DNA of 64,000 nucleotides. Source: JADJNY01 sp046349615. GTDB taxonomy: Bacteria > Planctomycetota > UBA1135 > GCA-002686595. This document shows positions 36,105 to 44,161 of the stretch, piece after piece; the stretch's first letter is position 1, and each line of letters starts with the position of its first letter. The DNA is taken from assembly GCA_046349615.1 (NCBI GenBank), contig JAXMBZ010000004.1, positions 248,001 through 312,000 on the forward strand, read 5' to 3'. Under the pieces are notes generated by a model. That model saw only the letters and a program-made list of their open reading frames with translations. It did no database searches and had not been told where the DNA came from. The position numbers were made by a program, and so were the translations under genes.

Positions 36105-37670
36105 GTGATCGCGCGGCGCGGGAGCTCCGTCCTCGAGGCCGCGCGCGCTCACCGCGCTCCGAAGGGAACGCTCGGCACGTTCGCGCGTTTCGGATCGACC
36201 CCGCGGCCGAGTCGACGCGCCGGGCTCGCCCTTCTCGCCCTCCTCGCGGTGCTCGGCGCGTGCAGGACGGAGCCGCCCGTCGCGCGCCTTTCCGCCGGCG
36301 AAACACGCGAGGCCGAGCTCGACCTCACCCGTGCGAGCGAAGCGCGCTACGCGCTCGACGTCCCCGCCGGGCTCGCGCGGCTCGAGATCGTGCTCGACTC
36401 CTCCGACGCCGACCTCGACCTCGCCGTCGCGCCGCCTGGAGACCCGGAACACGAGCACGTCCTCACCTGCGACGCGGGCACCGCGCGCTTCGCGCTCGAC
36501 CGCACGTCGGAGCCGCCGCTCGTCGCGGGCGCGTGGAGCGTGCGCATCGCGTGGCCGCTGCGCTCGGCGCCGCGCGGCGTCAAGCGCGTGCTGGACCGCG
36601 TCGGCTACGGCCTCGAGACGCGCGCGTACCGTCCGTCCGAGCCGCGCGTGCTCGCGCCGGACGAACTCGTGCTCGGCCACGTGTCGCGCGAGAACGGCGG
36701 CGCCGCGTGGTTCGCGATCGACGTGCCCGAGAGCGCGACGCACCTGCGGGTCGACATCGTCGACACGCCCGGCGACCTCGACCTCGCGCTCGGCCGCGCG
36801 CCGGCGACCTCGGAGCCCGCGGGCGAAGCGCTCGCGCAGAACGTCTGGGGCCGCGAGGGCATCGTGCTCGAGCGCGGCGCGGAGGAGCATCCGCTCGCGC
36901 CCGGCCGTTGGTACGCGACCGTGTTCGATCCGCACGACGGCGACGCGCCGATCCCCTTCACGCTGCGGGCGCGCTTCTCCGCCGAGCCCGCCGCGGCCGA
37001 CCTCGCGCTGCCCCCGAGCTTCGCGACGAGCGAGGACGCGGCGCTCGGTTTCCCACTCGCGGCGATCGTCGAGCTCGAGACCGAGGAAGGCGGCGGCAGC
37101 GGCACGCTGCTCACCTCCGACGGCTGGATCCTGACGAACGCGCACGTCGTCGCGCTGCGCGGCGGCGGAACGGCGGAGCAGGCCGTCGTGTCGATGACGC
37201 TCGATCCCGCGCGCCCGCCGCGCGAGCTCTTCCGCGCGAAGGTCGCGGCGAGCGACGACGAGCTCGACCTCGCGCTGCTCCAGATCCAGAGCGGTTTCCT
37301 CGGCGACGCGCTCGCTCCGAACCGCGCGTTCCCGACGATCGAACTCGGCCCCGGCGCCGCGCTGCGCATGGGCGAGCCGCTGCGCGTCGTCGGGTTCCCC
37401 GACACGGGCGGCCTCGGGACGCGCGTCACGATCAGCGTCACGTCCGGCGTCGTCGCGGGCTTCGACGCCGTGCCCGCGGGCCGCGTGATCAAGACCGACG
37501 CGGAGATCACGAGCGGCAATTCGGGCGGCGCGGCGCTCGACGCGCGTGGACGGCTCGTCGGCGTGCCGACGTCGCGCGTCGAGAACGGGAGCGGCCAGCT
37601 CGGCTACGTGCACCCGATCGAGTGGATCCCCGCGGCGTGGCTCGCGCGGATGGGGCTCGCGCGGCGCTGA
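36105..37670 (+). CDS. Trypsin-like serine protease lipoprotein with PPC-like beta domains
   Basis: The 521-residue protein starts at GTG 36105, which has AAGGAAGG just upstream. It is likely a lipoprotein: a hydrophobic run ends in the lipobox LGAC with Cys53. Two beta-sandwich regions follow (about 60-160 and 175-290) with SSDADLDLAVAPPGD and DTPGDLDLALGRAP. These read like the pre-peptidase C-terminal (PPC) domain, which often flanks secreted proteases. The protease domain has the triad His347 (TNAHVV), Asp388 (ELDLALLQ) and Ser473 (TSGNSGGA). No PDZ domain is seen, unlike the HtrA-like protein at 710. The 52-residue N-terminal extension before the lipobox is unusually long. Confidence 0.85.
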   Translation: MIARRGSSVLEAARAHRAPKGTLGTFARFGSTPRPSRRAGLALLALLAVLGACRTEPPVARLSAGETREAELDLTRASEARYALDVPAGLARLEIVLDSSDADLDLAVAPPGDPEHEHVLTCDAGTARFALDRTSEPPLVAGAWSVRIAWPLRSAPRGVKRVLDRVGYGLETRAYRPSEPRVLAPDELVLGHVSRENGGAAWFAIDVPESATHLRVDIVDTPGDLDLALGRAPATSEPAGEALAQNVWGREGIVLERGAEEHPLAPGRWYATVFDPHDGDAPIPFTLRARFSAEPAAADLALPPSFATSEDAALGFPLAAIVELETEEGGGSGTLLTSDGWILTNAHVVALRGGGTAEQAVVSMTLDPARPPRELFRAKVAASDDELDLALLQIQSGFLGDALAPNRAFPTIELGPGAALRMGEPLRVVGFPDTGGLGTRVTISVTSGVVAGFDAVPAGRVIKTDAEITSGNSGGAALDARGRLVGVPTSRVENGSGQLGYVHPIEWIPAAWLARMGLARR

Positions 37671-37676
37671 CCGACG

Positions 37677-38528
37677 CTACGTCCCGGCCGGCGTGGTCGG
37701 CGAAGCGGAATCGTCCGCGGGCGCGCGCCTCGTCTGCACCCACCAACGCTCGTACTCGTCGCCGCGCGTCAGCGCGAGGTACGCCTCGATCGGCATGAGC
37801 TCGACGAGTGCGGCCGTCGCGAGGTAGCCGACGCAGCACAGGACGATTCCGGCCATCGCGCACAACGCCGTCACGAGGAAGAAGACGAAGATCGCGAAGC
37901 GTCGGCCGCGCGCGAGGGCCCAGGAGCGCTGCACGGCCTCGAGGGCTCCGCACCCTTCGAACGCGGCCGCGTACGGCGAGAACACGAACCCCAGCGAGAG
38001 CCAGACGACCGCGACGAGCCACGCGGCGTAGAGCGGCACGACGAGCACGATCAGGGCCGGCGGGACGTCTCCGCCCTGCACGGCGAGCGCGACCCCGAAC
38101 ACGACCGCGAGCACGGGGAGGTACGTGAGCAGGACGATGCCCGCGACGAGGAGCAGCGCGCCGACCGTGGGGAGCAGCCGTCCGCGCAGGCGGAACCCCG
38201 CGCCGAACTCGCAGCGTCCCGTGCGCAGCGCGTCGCCGAGCAGGTTCGCGAAGCCGAGGCGCCACGCGCACTGCAGCACGATCATCACGACGACGAGGAG
38301 CAGGATCCCGCCGCCGAGCAGCACGAACGCAGCGGGCTCCGGCCGGCCGTTCGCGTGCATCGTCGCCGCGAACAGCAGCACCGTCGGCAGGTAGATCACG
38401 AGGTAGGCGGCGAACAGCGCCGCGAGGCCGCCGAACCACCAGCCGAGGAGCGGCGCAGCGTTCGGCAGCCCCGCGCGGAGCACGGCCTTCAGCGAGCGGA
38501 TCGGGTCGAGGGCGTCTCGAGCGAGCAT
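37677..38528 (-). CDS. Polytopic membrane protein of unknown function
   Basis: The 283-residue protein has five or six hydrophobic segments. They include GGLAALFAAYLVIYLPTVLL, GGGILLLVVVMIVLQ and FAIFVFFLVTALCAMAGIVL. Between the fourth and fifth lies a conserved-looking FSPYAAAFEGCGALEAVQRS, similar to the amphipathic turn seen in DUF975/DUF4013-type membrane proteins. The start is ATG 38528, preceded by a perfect AAAGGAG ribosome site with 7-base spacing. That site overlaps the stop of the upstream pseudouridine synthase gene (TGAAAGGAG), showing translational linkage. Function is unknown. Confidence 0.75.
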   Translation of the reverse strand: MLARDALDPIRSLKAVLRAGLPNAAPLLGWWFGGLAALFAAYLVIYLPTVLLFAATMHANGRPEPAAFVLLGGGILLLVVVMIVLQCAWRLGFANLLGDALRTGRCEFGAGFRLRGRLLPTVGALLLVAGIVLLTYLPVLAVVFGVALAVQGGDVPPALIVLVVPLYAAWLVAVVWLSLGFVFSPYAAAFEGCGALEAVQRSWALARGRRFAIFVFFLVTALCAMAGIVLCCVGYLATAALVELMPIEAYLALTRGDEYERWWVQTRRAPADDSASPTTPAGT

Positions 38529-38541
38529 CGGCGATCTCCTT

Positions 38542-39408
38542 TCATTCCTCGTCACGGCTGCGGCGGGCGCGGCGCGCCGCGCGCTCGGGAGCTCGCGCCG
38601 CGTCCGACGCGCCGAGCAGCGCCTCGACCTCGCGCGCGTCGAGCTCGCGCCAGCGCCCGCGCTCGAGGTCGCCGAGGAGGAGCGGCCCGATCGCGACGCG
38701 CTCGAGGCGCTCGACCTTCGCGCCGACGGCCTTGACCATCCGGCGCACCTGGCGGTTGCGCCCCTCCGTGATCGTCAGGCGGAGGCGCGTCGTCGGTCCG
38801 CGGTGACCGACGAGCTCGACCTCCGCCGGCCGCGTCGGCCCGTCCGCGAGCTCGACGCCGCGCGCGAGTCGCGCGAGCGCGTCGTCCGTGAGGCGCGGCG
38901 CCGCGTCGACGAGGTAGGTCTTCGGCACGTGCGAGTCCGGGCTCGTGACGCGGTCGGCGAACTGCGTGTCGTTCGTGAAGAGCAGGAGCCCGCTCGTGTC
39001 GAGGTCGAGCCGCCCGACGGGCACGACCCACGCGCCGCAGTCCGCGACGAGGTCGTACACCGTCGCGCGCCCGTCGGGATCGCTGCGCGTCGTGACGCAG
39101 CCGCGCGGCTTGTGGAGCGCGAGGTAGCGCCGCCCTTCCGTGCGCGCGGGCGCGAGCGGCGCGCCGTCGACGGTCACGCGGTCGCGCACGAGGTCGAACC
39201 ACGCCTCGGGGTCGACGATCACGACGCCGTTGACGCGCACGCGGCCGGCGAGGACGAGCTCGCGCGCCTGCGCCCGCGAGCAGTACCCGGCCTTCGAGAG
39301 CAGCCGCTCGAGCTCGTGCCGGCCGCTCGAGCGCTTCCCCGGCGCGCGTCCGCGCTCGCCGCCGCCGCGCGGTCCGCGACCGCCGCGGGGACGTCGCGCG
39401 TCGTTCAC
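38542..39408 (-). CDS. RsuA/RluB-family pseudouridine synthase
   Basis: This 288-residue enzyme isomerises a uridine in rRNA. An N-terminal basic, glycine/arginine-rich tail (1-30) is followed by an S4 RNA-binding domain (ELERLLSKAGYCSRAQAREL ... VRVNG). The catalytic domain has LHKPRGCVTTRSDP, VGRLDLDTSGLLLFTND with catalytic Asp135, KTYLV and ITEGRNRQVRRMVKAVG. These are all the RsuA/RluB/RluE/RluF motifs; RluB is the closest by its S4 domain and length. The GTG start at 39408 overlaps the CorA stop by four bases. The start is somewhat uncertain because the tail is low-complexity. Confidence 0.88.
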   Translation of the reverse strand: MNDARRPRGGRGPRGGGERGRAPGKRSSGRHELERLLSKAGYCSRAQARELVLAGRVRVNGVVIVDPEAWFDLVRDRVTVDGAPLAPARTEGRRYLALHKPRGCVTTRSDPDGRATVYDLVADCGAWVVPVGRLDLDTSGLLLFTNDTQFADRVTSPDSHVPKTYLVDAAPRLTDDALARLARGVELADGPTRPAEVELVGHRGPTTRLRLTITEGRNRQVRRMVKAVGAKVERLERVAIGPLLLGDLERGRWRELDAREVEALLGASDAARAPERAARRARRSRDEE

Positions 39409-40646
39409 GCGCGCCGCTCCCCGTCGTGACCGTGCACCGCGCTCGGCCCGCGCGGCTCGGGCGCACGCGGGCCGCCGTGCTCGCGCGCCGATGCGTGAGC
39501 GGTGTCCGCGACCGCGGGCGTCTCGTCGTCGCGCAGACGCGGCGCGTGCTGTCCGATCCAACCGCGCCGCCGGAAGAAGTAGAGCAGTCCGCCCGCGACG
39601 AGCAGCATCGACGCGAGCGCCGCGGGATAGCCCCACGGCTCGTCGAGCTCCGGCATGTGGTGGAAGTTCATGCCCCAGATCGACGAGAGGAACGTCAGCG
39701 GGATGAAGATCGTCGCGATGACGGTGAGGACCATCATCACTTCGTTCAGCCGGTGGCTCAGGCTCGACAAGTAGATGTCGAGCAGGCCGCTCGCGAGCTC
39801 GCGGTACGTCTCGACGACGTCCATGAGCTGCACCGTGTGGTCGTAGAGGTCGTTCAAGTACGGCCGCGTCTCGCGCTGGATGAGCCCGCTCTCGTCGCGC
39901 TGCAGCTGCGAGAGCGCCTCGCGCAGCGGCCACACGCAGCGGCGCAGCGTGAGCAGGTCGCGCTTCGCACGGTGGAGTTCCTGGAGCGCCGTCGGTCGCG
40001 GCCGCGAACAGAACTCGTCCTCGAGCGTCTCGAGGCGCTCGCCGAGCGTCTCGAGCGGCGGGAAGTACTGGTCGACCGTCGCGTCGAGCAGCGCGTACGC
40101 GAGGTAGTCGGTGCCCGACGAGCGGAGGGAGCCCGTCCCGGCGCGAAGTCGGGCCCGCACCGGATCGAAGCCGTCGCCCGCGGCCTCCTGGAACGTCAGC
40201 ACGAAGTTGCGGCCGAAGAAGAGCGAGAGCTGCTCCGTCTCGAGCGTCGTCCCCGCGTTGACCATCCGCGCGACGACGAAGAGGTGCTCGCCGTATCGAT
40301 CGACCTTCGGGCGCTGATGGACGTTGACGACGTCTTCGAGCTCGAGCCGGTGCAGGCCGAACACGTCGCCGACGGCGCGGATCGTCTCGACGTCGCCGAG
40401 CCCGTCGACGTTGAGCCAGACGATCGGGAAGCGCTGGCCGAGCTCGCGCGCCTCGCGCGGATCGGCGATCACGCGCTCGACGACCGCGTCCTTCGAGTAC
40501 GCGAACACCGTCATCCGCGGCCGCGGCGCGGACGGGTCGGCGACGAGCGTGCCCGGCGATGCGCCGGGCGAGGCGCGCCGCTTCGAGCGCCGTGCGCGGC
40601 GCGGCGACGGCGCGCGTCCGGGCGTGGGATCGTGCGAGGCGGACAT
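39405..40646 (-). CDS. corA: CorA-family magnesium/cobalt transporter
   Basis: The 413-residue protein is a pentameric-channel CorA homologue. A long cytoplasmic domain includes VWLNVDGLGDVETIRAVGD, RLELEDVVN and helical regions rich in Glu/Arg. Two C-terminal membrane helices follow. The signature Gly325-Met326-Asn327 in IWGMNFHHMPEL closes the first helix, and PWGYPAAL precedes the second. The N-terminal 45 residues are basic low-complexity and the last 45 residues are a polar tail. It reads into the pseudouridine synthase with a 4-base overlap. A TAGGAT hexamer lies 9 bases before its ATG. Confidence 0.9.
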   Translation of the reverse strand: MSASHDPTPGRAPSPRRARRSKRRASPGASPGTLVADPSAPRPRMTVFAYSKDAVVERVIADPREARELGQRFPIVWLNVDGLGDVETIRAVGDVFGLHRLELEDVVNVHQRPKVDRYGEHLFVVARMVNAGTTLETEQLSLFFGRNFVLTFQEAAGDGFDPVRARLRAGTGSLRSSGTDYLAYALLDATVDQYFPPLETLGERLETLEDEFCSRPRPTALQELHRAKRDLLTLRRCVWPLREALSQLQRDESGLIQRETRPYLNDLYDHTVQLMDVVETYRELASGLLDIYLSSLSHRLNEVMMVLTVIATIFIPLTFLSSIWGMNFHHMPELDEPWGYPAALASMLLVAGGLLYFFRRRGWIGQHAPRLRDDETPAVADTAHASAREHGGPRAPEPRGPSAVHGHDGERRA

Positions 40647-40655
40647 GCGCGCGTG

Positions 40656-40661
40656 ATCCTA
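40656..40661 (-). promoter_or_regulatory. -10-like hexamer TAGGAT before corA
   Basis: On the minus strand TAGGAT ends 9 bases before the ATG at 40646, overlapping the stop of the upstream GH113-like gene. It implies a separate, short-leader transcript for corA, the pseudouridine synthase and the membrane protein. Confidence 0.4.
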
Positions 40662-41714
40662 GCGAGGCGCCGCCGGAGGCGCGGCGTCCTTCCACGCGCG
40701 CTCGAGCACGCTCTGCATCCCGGGGCGGTTGACGAGGAAGTTCTCGCGGGCGTGCCCGCCGCCGGGGAGCCACTTCCAGAGGAACGCGCCGCGCAGCCAC
40801 CCCGACTCGGGGCGGAGCACGTCGAGCGCGACCGCGAGGCAGCGCTCCTGCACGGCCTCGGCGCGCGCGCGTTCGGCGCCGCGTTCCTCGCGGAAGGTCC
40901 AGGGCTCCCGCGCGGCGTCGAGCGCGGCGCGGTAGCCGAGCTCCGTGAACACGACCGGCTTCCCGACGCGTTGCTGGAACGCGGCGAGGTCCGCGAGCAC
41001 GGGCCGCCACGCCGCGCGGAGCTCGTCCTCGCTCGGGTCCTCGTGCGCCACGAGCGGGAAGTACGCCTCGATCCCGATCGCGTCGAGCGCGTCCCAGAAG
41101 CGCACGTTCCGGTAGCCCGACCAGTTCGCGGCCCACGTGAGTCGCGCGGACGTCGCCCCGCGCACGGCGGCGATCACGGCGCGCCACTCCTGCTCGTGGA
41201 CGGCGAGCTTCTCGAGCTCGTTCGCGATCGAGAACCCGTCCGCGTCGTGCGCGCATCGCGCGACGGCCGTGATCCACGCGCCGTACGTCGCGAAGAAGCG
41301 CGCGCGACTCTCCGGCTCGGCGAAGTCGATCGCGCCGCGCCAACTCCACGGGCTCCCCCAGTACGCGAGGTGCGGGATCACGAGGAGCGCCATGCCGCGC
41401 GCGTGGGCTTCGCGGATCGGACGCGTGATCCACTCCGGCGGACGTTCGGGGTCGAGGTCGCGCGCGCGCACCGTCCCGTCCGCGCCGATCCGCGCGTAGG
41501 GATGGATCGCGACCCAGTTGACGCCGAGTTCCTTCAACCGGTCGAGGTCCGCGGCGAACGCGTCCGTGCCCCACTCGAAGCCCCACGTCTCGCACGAGAT
41601 CGTCACGCCGCGCACGAGCTCCGCGCCCGGCGGGCCGAACGGGCTCGCGGTCGATCCCGATGCGGAGCCCGGATCCGAGGCGAGTGCGAAGGCGAGGACG
41701 AGCGGTTCGAGCAT
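40659..41714 (-). CDS. Glycoside hydrolase GH113-like protein, probably secreted
   Basis: The 351-residue protein has a short hydrophobic start (MLEPLVLAFALASD) that may be a signal peptide, then a TIM barrel. Strand motifs include VTISCETWGFEWG, LGVNWVAIHPYARIG and LLVIPHLAYWGSP. The probable acid/base is Glu166 in SIANELEKL and the probable nucleophile Glu258 in VVFTELGYRA. This Asn-Glu ... Glu pattern places it in the GH-A clan, closest by memory to GH113 beta-mannanases. Activity on mannan or another beta-linked glycan is inferred. The gene lies 12 bases upstream of corA on the same strand. Confidence 0.78.
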   Translation of the reverse strand: MLEPLVLAFALASDPGSASGSTASPFGPPGAELVRGVTISCETWGFEWGTDAFAADLDRLKELGVNWVAIHPYARIGADGTVRARDLDPERPPEWITRPIREAHARGMALLVIPHLAYWGSPWSWRGAIDFAEPESRARFFATYGAWITAVARCAHDADGFSIANELEKLAVHEQEWRAVIAAVRGATSARLTWAANWSGYRNVRFWDALDAIGIEAYFPLVAHEDPSEDELRAAWRPVLADLAAFQQRVGKPVVFTELGYRAALDAAREPWTFREERGAERARAEAVQERCLAVALDVLRPESGWLRGAFLWKWLPGGGHARENFLVNRPGMQSVLERAWKDAAPPAAPR

Positions 41715-41799
41715 GGCAGTTGAGGCCGGGCGCGCGGACGTTCGATACGATGAGCGCGCGCGCCTCCCGCCAGGATGCCGCGCGACGACGACGACGGCC

Positions 41800-42138
41800 A
41801 TGGGCGAGCTCAACAAGGACATCCTGCGCTGGGTCCTCCTGATCGGGACGATCCCGATCTGGTGGCCGTTCCTGCGCACGCTCTGGCGCGACTTCAACGC
41901 CGCGCTGCGCGACGAGGGCGGGCTCTTCGGCCGCGCCCCCACCGGCCGCGAGGTCGAGCGGATCCGCCGCGAGCAGGCCTCCGTCCCGCCGACGCTGACG
42001 AACGAGCCCTGGGTCCAGCGCGAGGACCGCCGCGCGCCGCGCATGCGGACGCCGGCGCGGCGCGTGTCCGGCGACGCCGCCGCGCGCGCCGAGAAACGTC
42101 CCGGCCGGGGCGCGACGAGCGGCCCGCGGTTTCGCTAG
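41800..42138 (+). CDS. Small hypothetical membrane-associated protein
   Basis: This 112-residue product starts MGELNKDILRWVLLIGTIPI, with a hydrophobic helix at about 9-25, then a charged segment (WRDFNAALRDEGGLFGRAPT) and a basic, disordered C-terminus. I do not recognise it. The ATG at 41800 is chosen because the frame upstream is low-complexity and overlaps the divergent gene's upstream region. A TACGAT hexamer at 41746-41751 could be its -10. The stop codon TAG overlaps a TAGGCT element that may serve the next gene. Confidence 0.55.
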   Translation: MGELNKDILRWVLLIGTIPIWWPFLRTLWRDFNAALRDEGGLFGRAPTGREVERIRREQASVPPTLTNEPWVQREDRRAPRMRTPARRVSGDAAARAEKRPGRGATSGPRFR

Positions 42139-42141
42139 GCT
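42136..42141 (+). promoter_or_regulatory. -10-like hexamer TAGGCT before the lipoprotein gene
   Basis: TAGGCT overlaps the stop codon of the preceding gene and lies 36 bases before the ATG at 42178, which has its own GGAAGGAA ribosome site. This is an example with a normal-length leader, in contrast to the very short ones elsewhere. Confidence 0.4.
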
Positions 42142-42177
42142 CTCCGCGCGCCCCCGCGGCGCGACGGAAGGAACCGC

Positions 42178-42846
42178 ATGCGATCTCGAACCGCCTGGGC
42201 GCTCTGCGCCCTGCTCACGTGCGCCTGCCACACCGGGCGCGGCACCCGGTCGTCCGTCGCCGCGCGCCCGAGCGCGCCGGCGATCAAGCTCGAGCTCGGC
42301 TTCGACCGCGCGCAGCTCGGCAGCATGCCCGCGGGCGTGCGCGCGCTCTCGGGCGCGTGGTCCGTCGTCGAGGACGACACCGCGCCGAGCGCGAAGAACA
42401 CGCTCGAGGCCGTCGGCCCCGACGCGAAGGAGCCGTACGTGCTCGCGCTGCTCGACGACGTGCGCGCGGCGGAGGTCGACCTGACCGTGAAACTGCGCGC
42501 GGTCTCCGGCGAGGAGGACCAGGGCGGCGGGCTCGTGTGGCGCGCGAAGGACGCGCGGAACTACTACCTCGCGGCGTGGAGCCCGAGCACGCGAACGCTG
42601 CGCCTCTTCGAGGTGATCGACGGCGAGCGCAGGCAGCTCGCCACGGAGACCGTCCGCGCCGCGCCGGGGTGGCACGAGCTCCGGATCACGGCGAAGGGCG
42701 AGCAGATGCGCTGCTACCTCGACGGCCGCGCGTACCTCGCCGCGAAGGACGCGAGCTTCCTCGAGCCCGGCAAGGTCGGGCTCTGGACGAAGAGCGATGC
42801 GCGCACGCGCTTCGACGACCTCGAGATCAAGAGCGGCGTGAAGTAG
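42178..42846 (+). CDS. Lipoprotein with concanavalin-like (DUF1080-type) domain
   Basis: The 222-residue protein has a signal ending in the lipobox LTCAC (Cys17), so it should be a lipoprotein. The remainder is a beta-sandwich typical of DUF1080/3-keto-disaccharide hydrolase or LamG domains. Markers are LSGAWSVVEDDTAPS, GGGLVWRAKDARNYYLAAW, APGWHELRITAKGEQMRCYL and GKVGLWTKSDARTRFDDL. Such domains bind or cleave sugars outside the cell. It is followed after 9 bases by the PLP enzyme, which also has an export-type N-terminus, so the two probably form an operon. No catalytic residues can be assigned. Confidence 0.8.
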   Translation: MRSRTAWALCALLTCACHTGRGTRSSVAARPSAPAIKLELGFDRAQLGSMPAGVRALSGAWSVVEDDTAPSAKNTLEAVGPDAKEPYVLALLDDVRAAEVDLTVKLRAVSGEEDQGGGLVWRAKDARNYYLAAWSPSTRTLRLFEVIDGERRQLATETVRAAPGWHELRITAKGEQMRCYLDGRAYLAAKDASFLEPGKVGLWTKSDARTRFDDLEIKSGVK

Positions 42847-42855
42847 GTGCCGACC

Positions 42856-44157
42856 ATGCACCGGCGCGAGTTCCTCGGGTCGATCGCCCTTCCGACGGCC
42901 GCGGCGCTCCCGCTCGCGTGCATGCCCGTCCTGCGCCGCGACGCTCACGAGCGCGTCGCGGAGCTCGGCTCCGATCCGCGGCCCCCGGAGGAGGTCGCGC
43001 GCGACGAGGCGTTCTGGTTCCAGGTCCAGCAGGCGTTCACGCCCGACCGGGCGATGATCAACCTGAACAACGGCGGCGTCTGCCCCGCGCCGCGCGTCGT
43101 GCAGGACGCGATGAAGCGCTACCTCGACCACGCGAACACGGCGCCCGCGTACGTGCTCTGGCGCGTGCAGGACCCGCAGAAGGAGCCGGTGCGCGCCGGG
43201 CTCGCGCGGCTCTTCGGCGCCGACCCCGAGGAGATCGCGATCACGCGCAACGCGTCGGAGAGCCTCGAGAACGTGCAGCAGGGGCTCGCGCTCCAGCGCG
43301 GCGACGAGGTCGTGACGACGACGCAGGACTACCCGCGCATGCTGACGACGTGGGAGCAGCGCGCGCGTCGCGACGGGATCGTGCTCAAGAAGATCCGAGT
43401 CCCGCTCGCCTGCGAGGACCCCGCCGAGATCGTGCGGCGGTTCGAGGCCGCGATCACGGACCGCACGCGCGTGCTCCACCTGTGCCACGTGATCAACCTG
43501 ACGGGCCAGGTCATGCCCGTGCGCGACGTCGTGCGCATGGCGCGCGCGAAGGGCATCCCCGTGGTCGTCGACGGTGCGCACTCGTTCGCGCACCTCGACT
43601 TCAAGCACGCGGACCTCGACTGCGACTACTACGGCACGAGCCTGCACAAGTTCCTCTTCGCCCCGCACGGCACCGGCATGCTCTTCGTGCGCCGCGAGAA
43701 GCTCCGCGGGCTGTGGCCGCTCATGGCGGCGCCCGAGAAGCTCGACGACGACATCCGCAAGTTCGAGGAGATCGGCACGCACCCGATGGCGAACTTCCTC
43801 GCGATCGCGGACGCGCTGACGTTCCACTTCGGCATCGGGCCCGCGAACAAACAGGCGCGCATGCTCTACCTCCGCGACACGTGGGCGAAGCGCCTCGCGG
43901 CGAACCCGCGCGTCAAGCTCCACACGAGCCTCAAGCCCGGCTTCGCGACCGGCGTGTGCAACGTCGAGATCGACGGCGTCGACTCGGTGAAGCTCACGGA
44001 GCACCTGTGGGCGAAGCACAAGATCTTCACCGTCGCGATCGTGCACGACGAATTCCAAGGCGTGCGCGTCTCCCCCGCCGTGTACACGACGCTCGAGGAG
44101 CTCGACCGCTTCTGCGCGGCGATGGAGCGCGTGATCCGGGACGGGTTGCCGGCCTGA
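42856..44157 (+). CDS. Class V aminotransferase-fold PLP enzyme with Tat-like leader
   Basis: The 433-residue protein opens MHRREFLGSIALPTAAALPL, a twin-arginine-type leader that also ends in a possible lipobox (LAC). It therefore appears to be exported folded, with its cofactor. The PLP fold shows NLNNGGVCPAP, ITRNASESLENV, QDYPRML, VVVDGAHSFAHLD with Asp239 and His242, and the Schiff-base Lys265 in GTSLHKFLFAPHG. The nearest relatives by motif are isopenicillin-N epimerase-like and cysteine-desulfurase-like proteins. The reaction is unknown. ATG 42856 is preferred over GTG 42847, because the leader starts there. Confidence 0.83.
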   Translation: MHRREFLGSIALPTAAALPLACMPVLRRDAHERVAELGSDPRPPEEVARDEAFWFQVQQAFTPDRAMINLNNGGVCPAPRVVQDAMKRYLDHANTAPAYVLWRVQDPQKEPVRAGLARLFGADPEEIAITRNASESLENVQQGLALQRGDEVVTTTQDYPRMLTTWEQRARRDGIVLKKIRVPLACEDPAEIVRRFEAAITDRTRVLHLCHVINLTGQVMPVRDVVRMARAKGIPVVVDGAHSFAHLDFKHADLDCDYYGTSLHKFLFAPHGTGMLFVRREKLRGLWPLMAAPEKLDDDIRKFEEIGTHPMANFLAIADALTFHFGIGPANKQARMLYLRDTWAKRLAANPRVKLHTSLKPGFATGVCNVEIDGVDSVKLTEHLWAKHKIFTVAIVHDEFQGVRVSPAVYTTLEELDRFCAAMERVIRDGLPA

Positions 44158-44161
44158 ACGC

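Noticed and set aside
38542..44058. A 1838-codon open frame on the minus strand
   Set aside because: Only the 3' end (38542-39408) is a real gene, the pseudouridine synthase. The rest runs in another frame through corA and the GH113-like gene and opposite the genes from 41800 to 44058, with low-complexity product.
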